Shown one piece after another: positions 25,660 to 34,900 of a stretch of 64,000 bases of DNA. Source of the stretch: Chitinophagaceae bacterium (GTDB taxonomy: Bacteria > Bacteroidota > Bacteroidia > Chitinophagales > Chitinophagaceae); NCBI GenBank assembly GCA_947379895.1, contig CANCPA010000002.1:1-64000 (forward strand). Reading direction: 5' to 3'. Under the pieces are notes generated by a model. The model was given only the letters and a program-made list of their open reading frames with translations. It ran no database searches and had not been told where the DNA came from. A program made the translations under genes and the position numbers. Position 1 is the first letter of the stretch, and every line of letters begins with the position of its first letter.

Positions 25660-26442
25660 ATGGATATACAACACCTGATTCGTGACATTATTGAACATCC
25701 GATACCGTCTTTGTTGGTAGTAGGCAATTTAATTATTATTGAAAGTTTATTATCGATTGATAATGCAGCTGTTTTGGCAACAATGGTCATGGATTTGCCA
25801 AAATATCGAAGGAAACGTGCCTTGAAATATGGCATTATTGGAGCCTATCTTTTTCGTGGATTAGCCTTGTTATTTGCTACGTTTTTAGTTCAGTTTTGGT
25901 ATTTGAAACCGATAGGGGGACTTTATCTGCTTTATTTAGTTTGGAATTGGTGGATGGAGAAACTTGCTGAAGAATCAGATAAAAAAGATATAGACAAAAA
26001 TGAGAAATGGCTTTATAAAAAAATTGTTGGTTTTATTGGGAACTTTTGGGCAACAATTATTCTTGTGGAATTGATGGATGCCGCTTTTTCTATTGATAAT
26101 GTTTTTGCTGCAGTTGCATTTTCAGATAATATAGTTTTAATTTGGTCGGGTGTGTTCATTGGTATTCTTGCTATGCGATTTGTTGCTCAATTGTTCATCA
26201 ATCTAATGGAAAAATATCCATTTTTAGAGACTTGTGCGTTTATTGTAATTGGCTGCTTAGGATTAAAATTAGTTCTCTCTGTTGTGAGTCACTATTACCC
26301 GACTTCCTCATTTGGAGAGATGATTGAAAGTAAGGAAGCTGATTATTTGACTTCAGCATTTACTATTGGCATTTTTGTTATTCCTTTCATTGTTCGTGTA
26401 TTATTTTATCATCCTCACAAAGACAAGAAACTCGAACTCTAA
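25660..26442 (+). CDS. TerC-family integral membrane protein
   Basis: 260 residues with about seven to eight hydrophobic segments. Two signature stretches, ESLLSIDNAAVLATMV (~28-43) and ELMDAAFSIDNVFAAVAFS (~138-156), contain the paired acidic residues in the membrane seen in TerC/Alx proteins. Family members are linked to tellurite resistance, manganese export or metal loading of exported proteins. The broader role here is inference. No ter stress operon genes accompany it. Confidence 0.9.
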   Translation: MDIQHLIRDIIEHPIPSLLVVGNLIIIESLLSIDNAAVLATMVMDLPKYRRKRALKYGIIGAYLFRGLALLFATFLVQFWYLKPIGGLYLLYLVWNWWMEKLAEESDKKDIDKNEKWLYKKIVGFIGNFWATIILVELMDAAFSIDNVFAAVAFSDNIVLIWSGVFIGILAMRFVAQLFINLMEKYPFLETCAFIVIGCLGLKLVLSVVSHYYPTSSFGEMIESKEADYLTSAFTIGIFVIPFIVRVLFYHPHKDKKLEL

Positions 26443-26818
26443 GTGTAATCAGTTTTTATTAATTTAGTTATTATTCGGGTATTTTTACTATAGTAGTCAC
26501 TAGGTTTTGTACAAAGAAACATAAGGATAAGAATTTACTTCATTACTTAATGTATCAACTAAAAATAGAATCTTTCTATTCCTTGTTATTATTAGTTCCC
26601 TTCGAGATAACATGTCCTTAATAGTGATTTTATTTAACATTCAAATTAGAATTTAAAAAGCTTAGATCAAATCTGAAACTTACACAATGTCACCCTTTAT
26701 ACAGACAGACTGCCAATTTTTCCCTTTTGTTAATGTTGGCAGAAAAATTGACAATCTGGTGTCATAATTAATTTTTATAAAACTAGTAGGAAAAATATTA
26801 CATCTAATAAAACAATTT
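26443..26818. other. 376-nt gap between terC and grpE
   Basis: The first part (26,478-26,620) contains degenerate words of the dispersed CACAAAG element (cactaggttttgtacaaag, aaacataagga). The second part carries the grpE promoter region described separately. No ORF on the plus strand. Confidence 0.5.
26706..26751 (+). promoter_or_regulatory. Sigma54-like promoter and inverted repeat upstream of grpE-dnaJ
   Basis: TTGGCAGAAAAATTGA at 26736-26751 fits the -24/-12 pattern TTGGCA-N6-TTGC with exact spacing and one change (A for the final C). CTGCCAA at 26710-26716 is inverted as TTGGCAG at 26736-26742, so a regulator binding the dyad would cover the -24 element. CAGACTGCCAA resembles CAGACTGACAA upstream of htrA. 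The start codon is 67 nt downstream. Confidence 0.45.
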
Positions 26819-27379
26819 ATGACAGAGAAAGACGTACTTGAAACAAATGACATTAGTAATGAAGCAGTGGGAAATACTGATGAAAATGTGGCAGGAACTG
26901 CTACCTTGAACGAACAAGTTGAAGAAGTAAGTGAATTGGACAAGATTAAAGCCGAACTTGACGAACAAAAAGATAAGTATTTAAGGCTGATGGCAGAATT
27001 TGATAACTATCGTAGAAGAACTGCAAAAGAACGTTTGGAATTGATTCAAACTGCAGGAAAGGAGATTGTTGTTAGCTTGTTAGATGTTTTAGATGATTGT
27101 GATCGTGCTGAGGCTCAACTACAAAAGAGTAATGATATTGCACTTCAAAAAGAAGGTATTCAGTTAGTATTTAATAAAATCAGAAATACTTTACACGGAA
27201 AGGGTGTTAAGGCAATGGAGAGTATTCATACAGATTTTGATGTAGAAAAGCATGAAGCAATTACGGAAATTGATGCACCTAATGAGGGTCTTAAAGGAAA
27301 AGTTTTAGATGAGGTGATGAAGGGCTATTATTTGAATGACAAGATTGTTCGATTTGCAAAGGTTGTTGTAGGAAAATAA
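26819..27379 (+). CDS. grpE: Nucleotide exchange factor GrpE
   Basis: 186 residues. It releases ADP from DnaK in the Hsp70 cycle. The acidic N-terminus (residues 1-35) precedes a long coiled coil (SELDKIKAELDEQKDKYLRLMAEFDNYRRRTAKER) and the C-terminal beta domain (GKVLDEVMKGYYLNDKIVRFAKVVVGK) with the family signature. The length is normal. It sits 71 nt upstream of dnaJ in the same direction, forming a grpE-dnaJ unit. dnaK is not in the window. Confidence 0.95.
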   Translation: MTEKDVLETNDISNEAVGNTDENVAGTATLNEQVEEVSELDKIKAELDEQKDKYLRLMAEFDNYRRRTAKERLELIQTAGKEIVVSLLDVLDDCDRAEAQLQKSNDIALQKEGIQLVFNKIRNTLHGKGVKAMESIHTDFDVEKHEAITEIDAPNEGLKGKVLDEVMKGYYLNDKIVRFAKVVVGK

Positions 27380-27450
27380 TTGAAATTAAATTGACAATAT
27401 AAAAATAACTCCCTCAGATAAATTTAGAATTGGGGATTAAGACAAACGTA

Positions 27451-28605
27451 ATGAAAAGAGATTACTACGAAATATTGGGCGTATCCAAAAGTTCTTCGGC
27501 AGACGAAATAAAAAAGGCTTATCGTAAAGTTGCTATGCAATTTCATCCTGATAGAAATCCGGGCGATAAAGCTTCAGAGGAGAAATTCAAAGAAGCAGCA
27601 GAAGCTTATGAAGTGTTGAGCGATGCGGATAAAAAGGCAAAATATGATCGCTATGGTCATCAAGCATTTGGTCCTGGAATGGGTGGCGGTGGTCGTCAAG
27701 CATCAAATATGGAGGATATTTTCAGTCAATTTGGAGATGTGTTTGGTGACGATGCTTTCGGTAGTTTCTTTGGAGGTGGTCGTAGTAGAGGTGGCGGAGG
27801 CAGAACTCGTGGACAGCGTGGAAGTAATCTTCGAATCAAAATGAAATTAAATTTTGAGGAGATTGCAAATGGCGTGACAAAAAATGTTAAGGTAAAAAAG
27901 AATGTTGCTTGTAATACCTGTAGTGGGAGTGGAGCAAAGGATAAAAATAGTGTGCAAACTTGTCATACTTGTAATGGTAGTGGTCAGGTAAGGAAAATGG
28001 CAAATACCTTTTTAGGTCAAATGCAAACTGTAACTGCTTGTCCTACATGTCATGGTGAAGGTCAGACTGTAACTGCAAAATGTACTGCATGTCGAGGCGA
28101 GGGTAGGGTTTATGGCGAAGAGACAATTAGCATAGATATACCTGCCGGCGTTCAAGAGGGAATGCAGTTGAGTATGAGTGGTAAAGGAAATGCGGGTGAA
28201 CGAGGGGGGGCTAATGGTGACTTAATCATTCAAATAGAAGAAGAAGCACATCACGAATTACATAGGGATGGCTTGAATGTTTCTTACGATTTATATATTT
28301 CCTTCCCTGATGCGTCTTTTGGTACAAGTGTTGAAGTGCCTACAATAGATGGTAGGGCTAAGATTAAGATTCCCGCAGGTACTCAAAGTGGAAAAATATT
28401 TAGATTGAAGGGAAAAGGATTTCCTGAAGTTCAAGGTTATGGCAGAGGCGATCAATTAGTGTATGTGAATGTTTGGACACCACAGGACTTATCAAGTGAA
28501 GAAAAAAGTTTGCTTGAAAAATTGAATGCAAGTCCTAACTTCAAACCGAAGCCTGATAAGAATAATAAGAGTTTCTTTGAAAGAGTAAAAGAAGCATTTA
28601 ATTAA
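27451..28605 (+). CDS. dnaJ: Chaperone DnaJ (Hsp40)
   Basis: 384 residues from the ATG at 27451 ([15 protein letters not shown]); a start at 27430 would add seven atypical residues. The J domain has the HPD tripeptide ([10 protein letters not shown]) that stimulates DnaK ATP hydrolysis. It is followed by a Gly/Phe-rich linker (~75-125). Four zinc-binding repeats follow: [24 protein letters not shown] and CTACRGEG. The C-terminal substrate-binding domains complete a type I DnaJ. It is co-transcribed with grpE and followed by a strong terminator. Confidence 0.97.
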   Translation: MKRDYYEILGVSKSSSADEIKKAYRKVAMQFHPDRNPGDKASEEKFKEAAEAYEVLSDADKKAKYDRYGHQAFGPGMGGGGRQASNMEDIFSQFGDVFGDDAFGSFFGGGRSRGGGGRTRGQRGSNLRIKMKLNFEEIANGVTKNVKVKKNVACNTCSGSGAKDKNSVQTCHTCNGSGQVRKMANTFLGQMQTVTACPTCHGEGQTVTAKCTACRGEGRVYGEETISIDIPAGVQEGMQLSMSGKGNAGERGGANGDLIIQIEEEAHHELHRDGLNVSYDLYISFPDASFGTSVEVPTIDGRAKIKIPAGTQSGKIFRLKGKGFPEVQGYGRGDQLVYVNVWTPQDLSSEEKSLLEKLNASPNFKPKPDKNNKSFFERVKEAFN

Positions 28606-28708
28606 GTGTGAGTTCTTACAAGGCGTTTTAATTTTTTGAGATAAGGAAGTTGAAAAATTATTACCCTTTAAAATAGCCTGATCAATTTTTATAAAATTAT
28701 ATTTACGT

Positions 28709-28748
28709 AACAAAGTCTGATTTAAATCTAAATCAGACTTTGTTGTTT
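28709..28748 (+). terminator. Intrinsic terminator after dnaJ
   Basis: Perfect 16-bp stem AACAAAGTCTGATTTA (28709-28724) with complement at 28729-28744 and a 4-nt loop, followed by TTTTT. Confidence 0.92.
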
Positions 28749-28838
28749 TTATTATTTCTCAGTTAATTCATTAACATTCTTATGTAAACTCTCTTTCTCT
28801 TTACCTCTTTCCCCTTACTTTGTGCCAAATTATAAGGT

Positions 28839-29657
28839 ATGTATAAGTCTTTATTTTGTTGGATAGTACTATTTGTATTCGGATTTTCATTTTCATCTTG
28901 TGCTTCAATTGATACAGTTATCATTCATAGCAATAGTATGCACAAGGAAATTAAAGCAGTTGTAATTACACCTAAATTAAATCCTCTTATTAAGGCAAAA
29001 TATCCTGTTGTTTATTTATTACATGGTTACAGTGGCACTTATGCAGATTGGATTAAGAAAGTACCCTCATTGCAAGCCCTTGCTGACGAAAATCAGTTGA
29101 TTATTGTATGCCCCGACGGTGGATTCTCTAGTTGGTATTTAGATAGCCCGATAGACAGTAATTATAGATATGAAACTTTTGTTTCATCAGAAATTCCCAA
29201 TTTTATTGATGATCATTATAATACAATTAAAGACAGAAAAGGGAGGGCGATAACAGGATTAAGTATGGGAGGACATGGAGGATTGTTTATTGGTTATCGT
29301 CATTCGGATGTTTTCGGTGCTTGTGGAAGTATGAGTGGGGGAGTAGACCTAAATTTTAGTGTCCATAAATTTGATGTGGCAAAGAGAATTGGAGATTCTA
29401 GTCACTACCCTGAGAATTGGAAAAAATATTCTGTCGTTAATGTCGTGGACATCAATCCAAAATTTCCCCTTTCCATTATTTTTGATTGTGGTGTGGATGA
29501 TTTTTTCTATGAAAACAATAAGGCATTACACCAAAAGTTAGTGTCAAAGGGAGTCAAGCATGACTACATTGAAAGACCAGGAAAGCACGATTGGAATTAT
29601 TGGAGCAATGCAATAGAGTATCAATTATTGTTTTTTAGGAAATATTTTAATAGATAA
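28839..29657 (+). CDS. Lipoprotein esterase (esterase D / antigen 85 fold)
   Basis: 272 residues. The signal MYKSLFCWIVLFVFGFSFSSCAS ends in a lipobox (FSSC), so it is a predicted lipoprotein. The alpha/beta-hydrolase features are YLLHGYSGTYADW (oxyanion hole), GLSMGGHGGLF with the nucleophile Ser142, FDCGVDDF (acid) and RPGKHDWNYW (His). This is the Esterase_PHB/esterase D family, which includes feruloyl and acetyl-xylan esterases and S-formylglutathione hydrolase. A TTACTTTG box at 28815-28822 (7/8 match to the -7 consensus) precedes it. The substrate is not predictable. Confidence 0.87.
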   Translation: MYKSLFCWIVLFVFGFSFSSCASIDTVIIHSNSMHKEIKAVVITPKLNPLIKAKYPVVYLLHGYSGTYADWIKKVPSLQALADENQLIIVCPDGGFSSWYLDSPIDSNYRYETFVSSEIPNFIDDHYNTIKDRKGRAITGLSMGGHGGLFIGYRHSDVFGACGSMSGGVDLNFSVHKFDVAKRIGDSSHYPENWKKYSVVNVVDINPKFPLSIIFDCGVDDFFYENNKALHQKLVSKGVKHDYIERPGKHDWNYWSNAIEYQLLFFRKYFNR

Positions 29658-29716
29658 TCCTAACTATCTAGTAGGTAAAACTTTTAGTGTAAATAGGGTA
29701 ATTTACAAGGGTGCCG

Positions 29717-29926
29717 TTTAACTGATAGGTTTTGTAATTTAACCCTTCAGTTTTGTCGCTTAACCCTTCAGTTTTGTCGCTTAACCCTTCAGTTTTATCG
29801 TTTAACTTATAGGTTTTGTAATTTAACTCATGAGTTGTATGATTTAACCTATAGGTTTTATAGCTTAACCTACAGGTTAAATCGCTTAACTTATAAGTTG
29901 CGTCGCTTAACTCATGAGTTTTTTTA
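29717..29926. repeat. Array 1: ten tandem 21-bp palindromic units
   Basis: Ten units run with no insertion or deletion, starting at 29717, 29738, 29759, 29780, 29801, 29822, 29843, 29864, 29885 and 29906. Each starts YTTAAC and contains a 12-bp core AACNNNNNNGTT. Cores in order: AACTGATAGGTT, AACCCTTCAGTT (three times), AACTTATAGGTT, AACTCATGAGTT, AACCTATAGGTT, AACCTACAGGTT, AACTTATAAGTT, AACTCATGAGTT. The fourth position and its partner change together (C-G, T-A, T-G). It lies between two converging genes and contains stops in frame. Confidence 0.9.
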
Positions 29927-30130
29927 TGAAAAGCTTAAGAGATACCTCATTTACATCAAGTCGAAGAATGGCAATATTGGATAGATTAACTTTAAAGATG
30001 CGGAAGAATATGATAGCTTTTTAATGAGTTTATCATAAAGAAATAAATAAAACAGTAATAATTCTATTTAATCTGTCAAAGTAGAATTCGACGTTGATTT
30101 TTTGGGGGTAATGACTCCTGTGTAGTAATT

Positions 30131-30799
30131 TTATTTTACGTCTCCATCCCTAATACGAACTTTTCTTTTGTTTGCTATTTTTCTTTCAAATAATATGACT
30201 TCTTTAGGTTTGCCATTAAGCATTTGAGAGTCATCTAGCCCCCCTTTTCCACCTGTTTCTTGTTCAACTTTTAATTCCTGAAGTTTATCAAACAAATAAG
30301 ATTCTGTTTTAACTAAATTGCCTGTTTGAGAATCGTAGTAACGCCAATTCCCATGTTTAACAGCCGCAGCCTCGACTTTTACAATTTTCATTTCATATTT
30401 ATCGGGATCATTTACGTTAGGAACATATACAGTGTCATAAGGGTAAATAGGATTAATAGCATGCCAAAATTCCTCGTGTTCCAATCCAAACATATCATAA
30501 TATTGGCTTAATCCATCTTTGAAACCATAACGATAGTTTTCAATTGCGATAAAGTCGCCCATTAAATTATACTTTCTCCAAATTCCTTCTCTTTTATCGT
30601 CTTTAAATTCACCTTCTTCTTCAAAGCCTGATTCTCCATGTAAATTATCAACATGAATTATCCATTTACCTTGCTTTTTATCATTCAAGTCGATACAGTT
30701 CAGCGTATCTCCATGAATGCCAATTTTAGATGTTTTGCATTGTCCAATTGATTGAAAATAATATAGAATTGCTAATGAAAATATGATATATCGCAACAT
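30131..30799 (-). CDS. Exported MORN-like/YwqK-like repeat protein
   Basis: 222 residues with a signal peptide (MLRYIIFSLAILYYFQSIGQ). Repeats of the type GKWIIHVDN, KREGIWRKYNLMGDFIAIENYR, GFKDGLSQYYDMFG and KHGNWRYYDSQTGNLVKTESY resemble the MORN-variant repeats of the YwqK antitoxin group, which are very common in Bacteroidota as exported proteins. The C-terminus is charged (ERKIANKRKVRIRDGDVK). No toxin gene adjoins it, so an antitoxin role is unlikely and function is unknown. Confidence 0.7.
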   Translation of the reverse strand: MLRYIIFSLAILYYFQSIGQCKTSKIGIHGDTLNCIDLNDKKQGKWIIHVDNLHGESGFEEEGEFKDDKREGIWRKYNLMGDFIAIENYRYGFKDGLSQYYDMFGLEHEEFWHAINPIYPYDTVYVPNVNDPDKYEMKIVKVEAAAVKHGNWRYYDSQTGNLVKTESYLFDKLQELKVEQETGGKGGLDDSQMLNGKPKEVILFERKIANKRKVRIRDGDVK

Positions 30800-31143
30800 G
30801 ATGAAATATTTTTAGAAGTCGAAAATAATGATAATTACCTAAGATGAACTAAAACTTGAAAAGATACTTTCACTTTTTCTCGTAATTCACAATTTGAGTA
30901 GATTGGGGTATTACTGCTTAGATAGAGATAATTACGCTTGAGTAGTTTTAAGAGAGTTTTTTTGTTTGTTTAAATAATATTTCACCTCGATATTTATTGG
31001 GTTATTTCGGCAAATAATGGACATTTATCGGCCTAGATAAACTACATCGTTTTTTATAAAATTGCAAAGCAAAACCTTTGTTAAAATACTTGTATAAATT
31101 GTTGTGGCTTCTCTTTATTAGGTTGCTTTGGCCAAAATTTTAT
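30800..31143. other. 344-nt divergent gap
   Basis: Between the MORN-like gene and the small barrel gene. A+T rich, with no repeat or regulatory site recognised. Confidence 0.4.
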
Positions 31144-31761
31144 ATGGGAAGGAGTGTTATTTTGTTATTGATTGCCATTTTTTCGATTGTTGTAGAATGT
31201 AAATCACAAAAGATAGTTGTTGGAATAAAAGGAGGAATTGATTTTGCAAAAATATCCGGAAAGTCGTTTTTAAGCAACTACTCTCCCTCTTTTGAAGGGG
31301 GTGGATATGTTAGATTTAGATTAAATTCAGTATTGGGATTGCAAACAGAACTTCTGTATAGTCAGCAAATAGAAAAGATCAATATTGATAAATTGAATGT
31401 TGTGTATAATTATAATGGTAGCACAATCAATTCTTTGGTAAACGGCACTGCTACAATTGGTTCTATATCATTACCAATTTTATTGACTTACCGTGTAAAT
31501 AACCTTATTTCTGTAACGGCAGGGCCAGCAGTTTCGTTAAATGCATATACTGATGAAAATATATTTCAAAATGGGACAGTAGCATTTAAGCAAAATGAAA
31601 TTTCCTTTTGCGGAGGCGCGAATTTAAATTTAAACGGATTTAGCTTTTACTTGAGATATAATCATGGTTTAAGCAACATTAATAATTATAATAGTATTGA
31701 TACATGGAAGTCTCGACGCATGAGTTTTGGATTGGAAATTCCCATTAAGAGTTTCAAATAA
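31144..31761 (+). CDS. PorT-like outer-membrane beta-barrel protein
   Basis: 205 residues from the ATG at 31144, which places a signal peptide (MGRSVILLLIAIFSIVVECKSQ) at the terminus. A TTG start at 31078 would prepend an odd membrane-like stretch. The mature part (VGIKGGIDFAKISGKSF, GLQTELLYSQQIEKI, SISLPILLTYRVN, LISVTAGPAVSLN, FYLRYNHGLSNIN, RRMSFGLEIPI) aligns by eye with the barrel at 10823-11413, so the two are paralogues. It lies 143 nt before the giant adhesin gene in the same direction and could be co-transcribed with it. Confidence 0.8.
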   Translation: MGRSVILLLIAIFSIVVECKSQKIVVGIKGGIDFAKISGKSFLSNYSPSFEGGGYVRFRLNSVLGLQTELLYSQQIEKINIDKLNVVYNYNGSTINSLVNGTATIGSISLPILLTYRVNNLISVTAGPAVSLNAYTDENIFQNGTVAFKQNEISFCGGANLNLNGFSFYLRYNHGLSNINNYNSIDTWKSRRMSFGLEIPIKSFK

Positions 31762-31904
31762 AACACTTGTTGCATGAAATTAATTATTACAATTGTTTAA
31801 CTAATGGAAAGAAAGCTAAAAATATTAAACATTTGCTTTTTTTTTATGTCGTAGGGCAGCATTAAGAAATTACTAAGCATCTTAAAATAAAAAAAACACG
31901 AAAT

Positions 31905-34900
31905 ATGAAACGTATAGTTTTACTATTAACAATTGTTACTTGTCTTTTTTCTACAAGTTTTGCTCAAACAGGATCGTTATATTTTATAAACGGTTCTGCT
32001 CAATCAATTACTCTTTGTCAGAATTCAGCAGGAGTTGTACTTGATAATTATTTGATAACTTATGACAAGGCAAATGGGTTAACCCTTACTTATACTTTAT
32101 TAACTACACCTGCACATGGCACAATTCATGGTTTTCCTGGAATTAGTTCATCAAATGGAGGTGTAGCTTCTCCTTCTGGATTTACTTATAATCCTACGAC
32201 AGGGTATAGTGGGTCAGATGTTTTTGAAGTACAAGTGACAGATGGTGTTAATACTGCAAAAAGCACTTTTACGGTTGCAATAAATTCATTACCTACAATT
32301 GCACCTATCACAGGAGGTACTTCTCTTTGTGGTGCTGGAACTAAAACTTTATCAGATAATACAACAGGTGGTATTTGGACAAGTTCCAATACATTTTCTT
32401 CAATCATTGATAGTTTGACTGGTGTGGTAACCGGTGTTTCTGCTGGTCAATCAACAATAGGATATACAGTTACGAGTGCAAATGGTTGTACAAGTACTGT
32501 AACTACTACTTTTACTATTAGTGGTAATCCATTAGTAAGTGGAATAACAGGTACTACGAATGTTTGTGTGGGTTCAACTACAACTTTGGCTGATGTTACT
32601 GCAAATGGTGTTTGGTCGAGTAATAATACGGCAATTGCAACTGTTAGTGGTGGAGTTGTAACAGGGGTAAGTGCAGGAAATGCAACCATACAATATAAAG
32701 TAACAAATATTTACGGCTGTAGTACAACTGCAAGTAGGAATGTAACAGTTAATGCTATTCCTGTAGTCGCACCTATTACTAGTACAACAGGAACAAATAT
32801 TTGTGGTGGTGGAACAATTACTTTAAGGAATGCAACAGCTCGTGGTACATGGTCTAGTACGAACAATAGCATTGCTACTGTAAATGCATTAGGAGTTGTT
32901 ACAGGAGTATCAGGTGGGATTGATACTATAATTTATACTGTTTCTAATGGCGGTTGTTCTGCTTCAAGTTCAATAGCAATAACCGTTGGAGTTACTCCAG
33001 TTATTGGAGCTATAAGTGGAGTAGCTACTATTTGTAACAGGACTACCTACCAATTTTCAGATACCACTAAAGGTGGAAAATGGACAAGTAGCAACCCATT
33101 AGTTGCATCAATCGATTCATCTACTGGTTTAGTAACTGCAATAGCAGCAGGAAATATAACAATAACTTACACCGTTGTTAGTGCAACAGGTTGTTCTGCT
33201 AGTGTTACTGCTGCCTTGAGGGTTGTTAATATTCCGAGTGTAGGTACTATTACTGGTGCAAATTATGTATGTATTGGATCTACTTCTACCTTAGTTGATG
33301 GTACCGCCGGTGGAGTATGGTCAAGTACAAATACTCAACTTGCTACTATTGATAATTCAGGACTTGTAACTGGTTTGGCAACAGGTGTTGATACTATTTA
33401 TTATACTGTTACAAATGCTAGTGGATGTTCAAATTCTGCTAGATTAATAATTACTGTTGGAGCTAGTGTGGCTGTTCCAGGCATCGGGGGGGCCTCAAAT
33501 GTTTGTTTAAATTCTACATTAACTTTAACAAATAAGACAACAGGAGGTTCTTGGAGTAGTAGTGACCCCACAATTGCGTTTGTTGATAATTCGGGTCTTA
33601 TTACACCCATTAATCCTGGTGTTGTTACCATTTCATATACAGTAGGTAATGGGGCTTGTACAGGTAGTGCGATTAAAAATATTATTGTTAGTGATGTGCC
33701 TACTGTAGATAATAATAACTTAACAGCCTTGGCATTATGTACTACAGATTCTGCAATTCTTACAAATACTACTTCTGGAGGACTTTGGACTTCAAATACA
33801 TCTGCAGCCACTGTTACAAATGATGGAATAGTAAAGGGGATTTCTACTGGTAGTGGTACAATCACATATACCGTAACAAATAGTTATGGATGTTTTGCCA
33901 CTTCAACAACTGGCGTAACTGTAAATGCTAAGCCAAATGCATTCACAATAACAGGCTCAAACGCTACTTGTGTAAATAATATTATTAACTTAAAAACTAC
34001 TGGGACTGGTGGATTATGGTCAAGTAGTAACACTAAAGTAGCGACTGTTAACGTTAATGGAACGGTATCAGGTAAAAGTTCTGGTACTGCATCAATTTAT
34101 TATACTATCACAAATGGTAATGGTTGTGCGAGGGTAGATTCAATGGTGGTTACTATCGCAAAATCTCTGACAGTAGCACCAATTGTTGGAAATACTAATC
34201 TTTGTTTAGGTACTGCTACAACATTCACTGACAGTACTATTAATAGTAGTGGAACTCAAGGAACTTGGGCGCTTACTTTAGGAACAGGTTCTGCATCTGT
34301 AAATGCTTCTGGAGTTGTAACTCCTGTTGCATTAGGTACAGCAACATTAAGTTATACTGTAAATAATGGATCTGGTTGTACGGGTTCTGTTTCACAAGAT
34401 ATTGTAATTAATAGTGCTCCGACGGTAGCTGCAATTGCAGGACCTACTAATGTTTGTGCAGGCGCTACTATTACCCTAACCGATGCAACTGTGGGTGGTG
34501 TTTGGTCAACAAATAATGCAACAATTGCTATTATTGACTCAAATGGTGTATTGACTGGTATCACAGGAGCTGCCGGAGGTGGTGGCGGAGGCGCTAATAG
34601 GGTAGTTGTTACCTATGCTTATACAGACAATATTGGATGTAAAGCTAGTAAGACATACAACGTAAATGTACGAACAGGTCCTGGAGCAGGATTTACTACA
34701 GGTGTAACAAATCTTTGTGTTGGAAGTACTTCAACATTTACAAATAATACACAAGGGGGTACTTGGGCTAGTGATAAACCATCTGTTGCAACTGTCGATA
34801 ATGCAGGTTTAGTAACAGGCGTTTCAGCTGGTTCTGTAGTAATACAATATATAGTTAGTAATGGTAATGGATGTCCTAGTGTAGCAAACAGTAAGTTAAC

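Noticed and set aside
29717-29926. CRISPR array
   Set aside because: Repeats are directly abutting with 21-bp period and no unique 25-40-bp spacers. No cas genes occur in the window.
33401-33865. A 154-codon antisense frame in the giant adhesin gene
   Set aside because: The Ig-repeat coding sequence is Thr/Ser/Val-rich and low in stop codons on the opposite strand. There is no independent support.
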